The notes below the pieces were generated by a model. The model was not told where the DNA came from and did no database searches. It worked only from the letters and a program-made list of their open reading frames with translations. This document shows, in pieces, positions 6,762 through 13,294 of a DNA stretch of 18,295 bases. Within the stretch, counting starts at the first letter, position 1, and each line of letters begins with the position of its first letter. Origin of the DNA: an uncultured Eubacteriales bacterium (GTDB lineage: Bacteria > Bacillota > Clostridia > Oscillospirales > Oscillospiraceae); the NCBI GenBank assembly GCA_900545515.1, contig UQZA01000045.1:1-18295 (forward strand). The letters are read 5' to 3'. Both the position numbers and the translations under genes were made by a program.

Positions 6762-6886
6762 GATGTGCTTCCTCCTTGCTCCAAGGGACAAAACAGAGTG
6801 AGAGAATCCGGCAACGGGACGAGCCGGAGCTTCTGACAGAAGCGGCAGACGGGAATCTGACTGGCGGTCAGTTTTTGGAGGCTCAT
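6758..6886 (-). CDS. 42-residue Cys-containing micro-ORF tiled between ruvA and ruvB
   Basis: Begins with an ATG sharing ATGA with the ruvA stop (6883-6886) and ends with a TGA sharing ATGA with the ruvB start (6758-6761). It therefore fills the ruvA-ruvB gap exactly in another frame. The product starts MSLQKLTASQIPVCRFCQKL and has cysteines at 14, 17 and 33 (CRFC, later FCP), which suggests half of a zinc knuckle. It has no signal peptide or TM segment. No good ribosome site precedes it, so expression would depend on coupling to ruvA. The ruvB ribosome site lies within its last codons. I do not recognise it. It may be a real small protein or only a coupling ORF. Confidence 0.6.
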   Translation of the reverse strand: MSLQKLTASQIPVCRFCQKLRLVPLPDSLTLFCPLEQGGSTS

Positions 6887-7485
6887 GACCGGTTCACCAT
6901 GGCACGTAAGGCGTAGCGGACCATCTCCTCTGTGCTGGCGGTGGCGCTGCAGCCCTTCAGCGCAGCGGCAATTTCGGCGGAGGAATACCCCAGCTCCTGC
7001 AAAGCGGCGGTGGCAAGGGTGAGGTTGCTGTCTCCTGCCGGGGATGCTGCGGGAACGGGACCGGAGAAGTCCAACTCGGTAGCAGCTCCGCCGATTTTGT
7101 CCCGCAGTTCCAGGATGATCCGCTGGGCCAGCTTCTTTCCAACGCCCTGGGCAATGGTCAGGGCCTTTTCGTCTCCGGTCATGACGGCCAGGGTGAAGCT
7201 CTGGGGACCGCCGGAGGAGAGAATGGCCAGGGCCGCCTTGGGGCCTACTCCGTTGACGCCCAGAAGCAGCTGAAAGCACCGGAGTTCTTCCCGGGAGGCA
7301 AAGCCAAAGAGGTCAAATGCGTCTTCCCGAATATTTTCGTGAATATAAAGCCGGGCGGTCTGATTGAGCTTCAGCTGTGCGGCGGTATAAGCGGTAACAG
7401 AGCAGGCATAGCCTACACCGCCACAATCCACCACGGCCATGCCTGGCTCCAGAATGGCAATGGGACCTTGTAAATAATAAAACAT
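6883..7485 (-). CDS. ruvA: Holliday junction DNA-binding protein RuvA
   Basis: Tetrameric junction-binding partner of RuvB. The 200-residue product starts MFYYLQGPIAI, the usual OB-fold beginning (M-x-x-Y-L-x-G). GTGAGG lies about 6 nt upstream. A TTG seven codons earlier also has a ribosome site, but its product would depart from the family start. Residues 68-140 hold the helix-hairpin-helix pairs (LLLGVNGVGPKAALAIL and IAQGVGKKLAQRIILELRDK). A flexible linker (about 147-160) precedes the RuvB-binding C-terminal helices (AALQELGYSSAEIAAAL). It lies just downstream of ruvC and upstream of the micro-ORF and ruvB, the common ruvCAB order of Clostridia. Confidence 0.97.
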   Translation of the reverse strand: MFYYLQGPIAILEPGMAVVDCGGVGYACSVTAYTAAQLKLNQTARLYIHENIREDAFDLFGFASREELRCFQLLLGVNGVGPKAALAILSSGGPQSFTLAVMTGDEKALTIAQGVGKKLAQRIILELRDKIGGAATELDFSGPVPAASPAGDSNLTLATAALQELGYSSAEIAAALKGCSATASTEEMVRYALRAMVNRS

Positions 7486-7510
7486 AGAAAACCTCACAAA
7501 AATCAAGGGA

Positions 7511-8017
7511 TTACCTCCCTGCTGCCGAGGCGGCCTGGCTCAGCAGAGAGGTGGCGGAGCGGGCGTGGCACAATGCAATGGCAATGGCATCGGCTGCATC
7601 ATCGGGGCGGGGGAGCTTCTCCAGCTTTAGAATCCGGCGGGTCATGTCCATGACCTGGTGCTTGCTGGCTCCGCCGTAACCCACCACAGCCTGCTTCACT
7701 TGCATGGGCTTGTACTCAAAGACCGGAATGTCCCGCTGAGATGCGGCTAAAAGGATGATGCCTCTGGCCTGGGCTACCCCAATGCCGGTGGTGACATTGT
7801 GACCAAAAAACAGCTCCTCAATGGCCAGGGCCTCCGGGAGGGCGGACTTTAGAAGCTGGTCCATGTCCAGATACAGGGTTTCCAACCGCTTAGGAAAGTC
7901 CATGCCAGGCGGCGTGGTGATGACGCCACACTGGCGTAGCTGGTGGAGGCCGCGATGGGCCTCCACCAGGGCAAATCCTGTGGTGCCATAGCCGGGATCA
8001 ATACCTAAAATCTGCAT
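7511..8017 (-). CDS. ruvC: Crossover junction endodeoxyribonuclease RuvC
   Basis: Dimeric resolvase cutting Holliday junctions. A 168-residue protein with an RNase H-like fold and the four acidic catalytic residues visible: D7 in GIDPGYGTTGFA, E67 in AIEELFFGHN, D140 and D143 in PDDAADAIAIALCHA. The KQAVVGYGGASKHQV region (108-122) matches the family. The length is normal. The start lies 1 nt after the stop of a small TM protein gene, and no strong ribosome site is seen, so translation is probably coupled to it. The stop lies about 25 nt before ruvA. Confidence 0.97.
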   Translation of the reverse strand: MQILGIDPGYGTTGFALVEAHRGLHQLRQCGVITTPPGMDFPKRLETLYLDMDQLLKSALPEALAIEELFFGHNVTTGIGVAQARGIILLAASQRDIPVFEYKPMQVKQAVVGYGGASKHQVMDMTRRILKLEKLPRPDDAADAIAIALCHARSATSLLSQAASAAGR

Positions 8018-8018
8018 A

Positions 8019-8189
8019 TCAGTACCGATAGGCGATCCAGTAATAGTACAAGATGGTACCCAGTACCATTAGGATCAGAAAAAACCAGGCCGCAACAATT
8101 TGCCATTTGGGCCGGGGGACATAGGGCTCCTGGTTCGGGACCGCCGTTTCGTCCGGCTCCGTTTGAGGGGATTTCTTTTGTTCATCCAT
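8019..8189 (-). CDS. 56-residue single-TM protein upstream of ruvC
   Basis: A short ORF from ATG 8187-8189 to TGA 8019-8021. The first ~28 residues are polar and acidic (MDEQKKSPQTEPDETAVPNQ). A hydrophobic helix follows at about 31-50 (WQIVAAWFFLILMVLGTILY), and the protein ends YYWIAYRY. It has no signal-peptide cleavage pattern, so an N-in single-pass anchor is likely. AAGG lies about 10 nt upstream. The stop is one base from the ruvC start, implying co-translation. Function is unknown; the position suggests only co-expression with ruvC. Confidence 0.7.
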   Translation of the reverse strand: MDEQKKSPQTEPDETAVPNQEPYVPRPKWQIVAAWFFLILMVLGTILYYYWIAYRY

Positions 8190-8219
8190 GGTTGGATACC
8201 TTGCCTTTCGATGGAATCA

Positions 8220-8245
8220 GGGTCCGCTGCAAGTGCGGCGGACCC
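8220..8245. other. GC-rich hairpin between lysozyme-like gene and the ruv cluster
   Basis: GGGTCCGC (8220-8227) pairs with GCGGACCC (8238-8245) around a 10-nt loop. Neither strand has a T run after it, so it is a poor intrinsic terminator. It may protect or process an mRNA end, or be a weak terminator for the lysozyme-like gene. Confidence 0.5.
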
Positions 8246-8267
8246 CAAGAGACAGTTTATTTGCAGA

Positions 8268-9209
8268 TCATTCGCAGGGTTCAGGTTCTTCCTCTTCAGG
8301 CTGGGGCACGCCGTAGCGTTTGGCGGGCTCTCCGGCGCAGAGGAACAGGCACGCCAGGGGAGAGCCAGGCTGTTCTGCAGGGGAGGCCGCAGAGCCAGAG
8401 AAAGAGCCGGGCATATGATGGGGGACATACCGCAGTTGAGGAATCCGGCGGGTGGGCTTAGCAGGCGCTTCGGCTTGCCCGGTGGAACCGGCAGCCGGCT
8501 CCACGCCGTGTTCCTCCGGAGCCGGGACCTGAGACGCGGAGGAAGGTGTGGAAATGGGAGCGGTGGGCTCCGCCTGATTCTCTTCTGCTTCCCAATAGAA
8601 GCTGCTGCTGGTATCTGGCCAATCCGACAGGGAACTGTTGTAGCCATTGGAGGTGATCCCTACAGAGGCACTAAAGTCACTGCTGGAGTCGCCGTAACGG
8701 AGCCAGTATTTGAATTGGGCGGTACGGCCCCGGATGACTCCTTTTTCCTCCCGGTTGGCTGGGACTTCAAAGTTGACGCACCAGGCGTATCCGGCCTCGT
8801 AAGCGCCGTCAGAGGTATTTGCCACCCGCCTTAAAGCGGCATATGTACTCTGGTACCGGGTTCGGAGCTCATAGGCCAGGTAGTTCAGCTGCCCCTCCAG
8901 AGACCAGTAGTCATAGCCTTGGAGCAGGCAGAAGCTCTGCAGGGCATCAAAACGGCCATCGTGCCACTGGCACAGGCCATAGCTGGTACCTCCGTCGCCA
9001 TAGGACGTGAGGATAAAGTTGGATTCGGCCTCTATGTTGGCCAGAACGCCGCAGGCAGCGGCGGAATTGAGGCCCAGCTCTGTTGTTAAGAATTCGAAGA
9101 CGCTGCGCTCTGTCCCCAGGTCTGCCCCATGGGCCCCCGGACTGAGGGGGAGCAGAAGCGCCACGAACAAGGCTGCGGCCACGACAAAACGAAGGACGTA
9201 TTTTCGCAT
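8268..9209 (-). CDS. Secreted phage-tail-lysozyme-like protein
   Basis: A 313-residue protein with an N-terminal signal peptide (MRKY then a hydrophobic stretch at about 7-22, likely cleaved after AHGA). Residues 35-165 resemble the phage tail lysozyme domain: VFEFLTTELGLNSAAACGVLANIEAESNF (E60/E62 region), SYGDGGTSYGLCQWHDGRFDAL, and GYAWCVNFEVPANREEKGVIRG. Such domains cleave peptidoglycan. A low-complexity Ser/Pro/Ala/Glu tail follows, ending EEEEPEPCE, with no cell-wall anchor recognised. GAGGTGA 8 nt upstream fixes the ATG at 9209. A GTG four codons earlier falls inside that site. It lies 24 nt after the GntR regulator and is probably co-transcribed with it. Confidence 0.75.
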   Translation of the reverse strand: MRKYVLRFVVAAALFVALLLPLSPGAHGADLGTERSVFEFLTTELGLNSAAACGVLANIEAESNFILTSYGDGGTSYGLCQWHDGRFDALQSFCLLQGYDYWSLEGQLNYLAYELRTRYQSTYAALRRVANTSDGAYEAGYAWCVNFEVPANREEKGVIRGRTAQFKYWLRYGDSSSDFSASVGITSNGYNSSLSDWPDTSSSFYWEAEENQAEPTAPISTPSSASQVPAPEEHGVEPAAGSTGQAEAPAKPTRRIPQLRYVPHHMPGSFSGSAASPAEQPGSPLACLFLCAGEPAKRYGVPQPEEEEPEPCE

Positions 9210-9233
9210 CAATATGTTCACCTCGGATAAAAT

Positions 9234-9929
9234 TCAAACGCTGCCGAAGCCGGCTTGATCCAGCAGGTTGATGGTGCGCCGGATGTGGGCAGCCATGGTG
9301 TGCCGGACGCCTTCTTCATCCCGCTGCTGAAGGAATCCCATGAGCAACTCGTTGTCCTGGAGGGTGGGCTGCGCCAGAAGCGCTTCCACATCCAGGGCAG
9401 CCCAGGTTTCGTGGAGGGCATTGTGGATAATGGGCAGCAGCTGCTCCATGAACGGGTTATGGGTAGCGGCTACAAAAGCCTGATGAAAGGCCTCTTCCGG
9501 CTGGGTGAAATTTTCACCCTCTCGAATGGCCCGGGCCACGCATTGCGCCCGATGGGCGATCTCCCGAAGTTCCTCATCGGTGCCCCGAAGGCAAGCTAAG
9601 CGGGCGGCCTGGGGCTCAATCATCATCCGGATTTCGAACAGATCCCGCAGGCGGGTACGGAGACTTTCCAACCGCTGCAGGCCAATGTCCGGCGCGCTGG
9701 CACGGTCCAGAACAAAGGTGCCGCTTCCTCGCCGGACCTCCACATAGCCCTGGGCGGCCAGAGAACGCACTGCCTCCCGCAGTGTGGTGCGGCTGACGCC
9801 GAAAAGCTCACAGAGCCGGGGCTCATTGGGCAGCTTGGCCCCGGGCCGGTAGGCCGGGTCGCTGCCAATCATATGAAGCAGACGCTCTGCAGTTTGATCG
9901 GTCAGACGCTGGGGAATCTGGGGACCCAT
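9234..9929 (-). CDS. FadR-subfamily GntR transcriptional regulator
   Basis: A 231-residue DNA-binding regulator. Residues 8-75 form the GntR winged helix-turn-helix (GAKLPNEPRLCELFGVSRTTLREAVRSLAAQGYVEVRRGSGTFV). Residues from about 90 form an FCD effector domain (LRDLFEIRMMIEPQAARLA, then EEAFHQAFVAATHNPFMEQLL and HTMAAHIRRTINLL). The FCD histidines are those that commonly bind a metal and a carboxylate ligand. AAGGAG precedes the ATG by about 11 nt. The gene diverges from the CRISPR-Cas operon across 425 nt, so it could autoregulate, control the lysozyme-like gene, or touch the cas promoter. The ligand is unknown. Confidence 0.9.
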   Translation of the reverse strand: MGPQIPQRLTDQTAERLLHMIGSDPAYRPGAKLPNEPRLCELFGVSRTTLREAVRSLAAQGYVEVRRGSGTFVLDRASAPDIGLQRLESLRTRLRDLFEIRMMIEPQAARLACLRGTDEELREIAHRAQCVARAIREGENFTQPEEAFHQAFVAATHNPFMEQLLPIIHNALHETWAALDVEALLAQPTLQDNELLMGFLQQRDEEGVRHTMAAHIRRTINLLDQAGFGSV

Positions 9930-9958
9930 GGCACAGCGGCTCCTTTCTCATTTTTGTT

Positions 9959-9987
9959 ATTATGCCATAGATTGGACCGGATTGCAA
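9959..9987 (-). promoter_or_regulatory. Promoter of the GntR regulator
   Basis: On the minus strand TTGCAA (9982-9987), 17 nt, CATAAT (9959-9964). The spacer contains CCATAGATTGG (9965-9975), repeated at 10154-10164, a candidate operator. Confidence 0.6.
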
Positions 9988-10296
9988 GTAAAGAAAAGGA
10001 AATCCCCATGAAGAAATTCTGAATTTGCGCAGCTGTGTGTAAAATCAGGATTGTCCAGGGAACAGGGGAGGGGAAATGGAGGGCGCTGAATGCCATAACT
10101 GGAATTTCTGTTTGAAAGACAGGTGATTTCTGACATCAATCAGTCTCTGTAGACCATAGATTGGCGCTTCTAAAGACCTTTAAAAGGTGCTATGTCATCT
10201 GCTTTATGCATGAAATCTGCAGGACAAAACTTTGTAAAAAATTTCTACCAGCATATGCTTGGCATATACGAGTATTTGCTGCGGACAAGAAAACTG

Positions 10297-10325
10297 TTGA
10301 CTTCCCACTGGAAATGGAATATTAT
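10297..10325 (+). promoter_or_regulatory. Promoter of the cas operon
   Basis: TTGACT (10297-10302), exactly 17 nt, TATTAT (10320-10325). Transcription should begin near 10332, leaving a leader of only ~23 nt with a purine-rich AGGAAGGGGGG ribosome site before cas3. Confidence 0.75.
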
Positions 10326-10354
10326 ATCAAAAGAGGAAGGGGGGAGAAAAAAAG

Positions 10355-12586
10355 ATGGAGAATATATACTATGCCAGAAGTGCAAACGAGCAAGGTCAAA
10401 AAGAGACGGTTTTTCACCATTTAAGCCGTGCATCGGAACTATGCCAGGAGTTTTTGAGCCCTCTGGGCTATGGGGCCTGGGGTGAAGTTTTAGGGAAATT
10501 TCACGATTTTGGAAAATACAGCGAGGATTTTCAGCAAGTGCTGCGCCGGGAGAAAACTCATGTGAATCATGCAGGCCCTGGAGCGGCACTTGTTTTTCAA
10601 GCCTACGGCGGGTGGAGCCACGGAGGTAAGGGACAGAACTGGGCGGCAAAGCTTCTCGCCTCTGTGATTGCGTCTCATCATGGCGAGCTTTCCCTTGTGG
10701 ATGACGGGGTGCTGAAGCGGGTTCTCCGGGGAGAGGGCGATCGGTTGGATTCGGAAGGGCGCAGATTTTCTCTTTTTGGCCAGGAGGAATTCCGGGATGC
10801 CGTATCCCAGTGGAAGAGCGCGTTTACGCCTCCCAGGCTGTCGCCACCCCTGCCGGAGTTTTCCGACGGGGAAGATGCATCTTTGGCGAGGATGCTGTGG
10901 ACGCGGTTTCTGTTTTCTGCCTTGGTGGATGCGGATTATTCCAGCGCTGCGGAACATCAGAAGCCAGACTATTTGCTCCAAAACCAAGGGCCTGAGCTGG
11001 ACCCGGAGGAAGCCCTTCAACGTTTGTCCCAGGTGCAGGTAGAGAAAAAGCAAGGATCCACTGCAGCAAGCACCCTCAATGCTATGAGAAATCAGTTGTT
11101 TGACGATTGCCTTGCTGCTGCGGCCCAGGAGCCGGGGCTGTTTACCCTCACCGCCCCCACCGGCCTGGGAAAGACCTTGAGTCTCTTTGCATTTGCGGCG
11201 GAACACTGCCGGATTTATGGAAAGCGTCGGATTATTTTGATTCTGCCGTTTCTCGCCATCATTGAGCAGAATGTGAAGGATTACCGGAAGGTAGTGCCGG
11301 ATCTTCTGGAGATTCACAGCAATGCTCAGCTGGATGAGCGGGCCAGACTGCTCAGTGAGCGTTGGGATGCGCCCTGTATCGTGACAACCAGCGTAGGCTT
11401 CTTCCAGCCCCTGTTTTCTGCCAAGCCTGCGGACTGCCGCCATTTGCATCAGTTGGCCAATAGCGTCCTGGTGCTGGATGAGGCCCAGTCTCTGCCGCCT
11501 TATTTGCTGGATGCTACGCTGCGGACGGTGAAGCTGCTCTGCACCCAATACGGCTGTACCGTGGTGTTTTCCACAGCAACGCAGCCCTCTTTTGGCTACC
11601 GGCCGGGGTTAAGCTGGCAGCCCAGGGAAATTGCGCCGGATCCGGCCGCACTATTTGCGGCGACACGGCGGGTGACCGTGGATTGGCGGCTGAAGCAGCC
11701 GATATCCCTGGTGGGGATTGCCGGGGAAGTGGCACAGGAAAATCAGGCTTGTGCCATTGTCAACCTGCGGGCCCACGCCAGGGCCCTGTACCGGCAGCTG
11801 GTGGAGCAAACGGGGGCGGAGAGTACATTTTTCCTGACTACGGACCTTTGTCCGGCTCACCGGCTGGCAGTGCTCCGGGAGATTCGGGAGAGAATGCAGG
11901 CAGGACTTCCCTGCCGCCTGGTGTCTACCCAATGCATCGAGGCCGGTGTGGATCTGGATTTTCCAGTGGTATTCCGGGCGCTGGCGCCGTTGGATGCCAT
12001 CATCCAGGCGGCGGGCCGGTGCAACCGAAATGGGGACAGTCCCACCGGACGGGTAATTGTCTTTGTCCCGGAGGAGGAAAAGCTGTATCCCAGCTCTGCC
12101 TATGAAAACGCAGCCAACTGCGTCCGGATTCTGGCGAGCAGGCATCCCATTGATTGCAATGATTTGAGCCACATTCAGGAGTACTATCAGCTGCTGTACA
12201 GTCAAAGCGAAGGGGACAAGCAGGCTCTGCGCCAGGCTGTGGAGGAGGAGGACTTTCTGGAGGTCCAGAATGCCTACCAAATCATTGAAAACACTGGCTT
12301 TCAGGTGGTGGTTCCCTGCCCGGGGGAAGAGAAGCTGTATCAAGAGGTGGAGGCACGCTATGAAAAAGAGGGCCTTACGCCGGCCCTGATGCGTCTGGCC
12401 GGGCCCATTACCGTGTCCAGCTTCCAGAGGGACTTGGTCCGGCAGTACTGCGTACCGCTGTACTACCGCGCCTGGGAACACGGCGGGGCAGCTGTGGAGA
12501 CGGGCTACTATCTGTTAGGCATTCCTGACTGTTACGACAGAAAGCAAGGCATAGTTTTGGAAAACGTTCAACTTGGCATGTTTTAA
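10355..12586 (+). CDS. cas3: CRISPR-associated nuclease-helicase Cas3 (type I-C)
   Basis: A 743-residue single-chain Cas3 that degrades target DNA after recruitment by Cascade. The N-terminal HD nuclease shows H21/H22, H50-D51 (LGKFHDFGKYS), H72 (HVNHAG) and H108-H109 (ASHHG). The superfamily 2 helicase has motif I TAPTGLGKT (266-274), motif II DEAQ (375-378; DEAQ rather than DEVH), motif III STAT (406-409), motif V STQCIEAGVDLDF (524-536) and motif VI QAAGRCNRNG (551-560). The C-terminal ~170 residues are the Cas3-specific tail. All catalytic motifs are present. First gene of the operon, with its own promoter; its stop lies 9 nt before the annotated cas5c start. Confidence 0.97.
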   Translation: MENIYYARSANEQGQKETVFHHLSRASELCQEFLSPLGYGAWGEVLGKFHDFGKYSEDFQQVLRREKTHVNHAGPGAALVFQAYGGWSHGGKGQNWAAKLLASVIASHHGELSLVDDGVLKRVLRGEGDRLDSEGRRFSLFGQEEFRDAVSQWKSAFTPPRLSPPLPEFSDGEDASLARMLWTRFLFSALVDADYSSAAEHQKPDYLLQNQGPELDPEEALQRLSQVQVEKKQGSTAASTLNAMRNQLFDDCLAAAAQEPGLFTLTAPTGLGKTLSLFAFAAEHCRIYGKRRIILILPFLAIIEQNVKDYRKVVPDLLEIHSNAQLDERARLLSERWDAPCIVTTSVGFFQPLFSAKPADCRHLHQLANSVLVLDEAQSLPPYLLDATLRTVKLLCTQYGCTVVFSTATQPSFGYRPGLSWQPREIAPDPAALFAATRRVTVDWRLKQPISLVGIAGEVAQENQACAIVNLRAHARALYRQLVEQTGAESTFFLTTDLCPAHRLAVLREIRERMQAGLPCRLVSTQCIEAGVDLDFPVVFRALAPLDAIIQAAGRCNRNGDSPTGRVIVFVPEEEKLYPSSAYENAANCVRILASRHPIDCNDLSHIQEYYQLLYSQSEGDKQALRQAVEEEDFLEVQNAYQIIENTGFQVVVPCPGEEKLYQEVEARYEKEGLTPALMRLAGPITVSSFQRDLVRQYCVPLYYRAWEHGGAAVETGYYLLGIPDCYDRKQGIVLENVQLGMF

Positions 12587-12595
12587 GGAAATGAG

Positions 12596-13294
12596 GTGAC
12601 CAATATTTTGAATTGTCCACAGGTAACGATCACGGTATGGGGCGATTTTGCCCTCTTCTCCAGGCCGGAGGGGAAGGTAGAGCGAATCACCTACCCGGTT
12701 CCCACCCCCAGTGCGGTCCGGGGGATGCTGGCGTCGATTTATTCCAAGCCGGCGGAGTTCTACTGGCAGGTGCAACGGATTGAGGTTCTGAAGAAGATCC
12801 AGTATGCCACCTTCAAGCGCAATGAGCTCAAAAGCAAAATGCCCCGCATTCCGGCGGGAAACCCCATGAAAGCCTGCCTTCTGATTGAGGAGGACCGCAC
12901 CCAGCGCCAGTCTGTGGTGCTGCGGGATGTGCGCTACCGCATCACGGCCCAGATTGTGCCCCGGCCGGATTTCCCCGGTTCTGCGATTCAGCTGTACAAT
13001 CAGTTTGAGCGGCGGGTGAAGCGAGGGCAGATGTTCGTTCAGCCGGTCATGGGCGCCCGGGAGTTTCCGGCCTATTTCACCTGGGGCTCCACCGGGGAAA
13101 CGCCTATCCAGGAGAGCCTGGACCTGGGGCTCATGGTGTACGACGTGTTTGACTTGAACATTTGGAAGGTAGGGAAGCAGGCGGAGCCTTCTGTCTCCCT
13201 CTACCGGGCGAAAATGGACCGTGGGGTCATTGAGGTGCCTGCCTTTGACTCTCCGCTGGTGCTGAAACCGGGAAGGAGGGACGGCGGATGCTGA
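12596..13294 (+). CDS. cas5c: Cas5c (Cas5d), crRNA-processing Cascade subunit
   Basis: A 232-residue RAMP protein recognised by TVWGDFALFSRPEGKVERITYPVPTPSAVRG (13-43), VLRDVRY (108-114) and MGAREFPAYF (152-161). In type I-C, Cas5c replaces Cas6, cleaving the repeat and holding the crRNA 5' handle. Compared from memory with the Bacillus halodurans enzyme (Y46, K116, H117), Tyr49 in ASIYSKP matches Y46. The segment AIQLYNQFERRVKRG instead puts Gln132-Leu133 at the Lys-His pair. The start is uncertain: GTG 12596 follows AAGGAA by 5 nt, but TTG 12608 lies 8 nt after a stronger GAGGTGA. The stop overlaps the cas8c start by 7 nt. Confidence 0.93.
   Translation: MTNILNCPQVTITVWGDFALFSRPEGKVERITYPVPTPSAVRGMLASIYSKPAEFYWQVQRIEVLKKIQYATFKRNELKSKMPRIPAGNPMKACLLIEEDRTQRQSVVLRDVRYRITAQIVPRPDFPGSAIQLYNQFERRVKRGQMFVQPVMGAREFPAYFTWGSTGETPIQESLDLGLMVYDVFDLNIWKVGKQAEPSVSLYRAKMDRGVIEVPAFDSPLVLKPGRRDGGC

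Larger units (their letters stand above)
9930..10354. promoter_or_regulatory. Divergent regulatory region between gntR-type gene and cas3
   Basis: No gene is supported in these 425 nt. Besides the two promoters, the region holds the direct repeat CCATAGATTGG (9965-9975 and 10154-10164), the palindrome ACCTTT-A-AAAGGT (10176-10188) and the perfect palindrome AGCATATGCT (10250-10259). These are plausible operators. No CRISPR-repeat-like sequence was found here. Confidence 0.5.

Noticed and set aside
7486..7506. TTG start seven codons upstream for RuvA
   Set aside because: It has a ribosome site, but the ATG product begins with the conserved RuvA N-terminus and has its own GTGAGG.
8268..8450. 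Possible frameshift in the C-terminal tail of the lysozyme-like protein
   Set aside because: The tail is odd and low-complexity, but neither other frame gives a recognisable anchor or TM ending, so no frameshift is supported.
9930..10354. Degenerate CRISPR repeat or crRNA-like regulator of cas genes upstream of cas3
   Set aside because: No C-rich/G-rich stem followed by a TTGAAAC-like end was found; only short TTTGAAAG at about 10112.
10490..11548. 352-codon open frame on the minus strand opposite cas3 (and 276 codons at 11651-12481)
   Set aside because: Shadow of cas3, whose motifs are complete; low-complexity basic translation without family resemblance.
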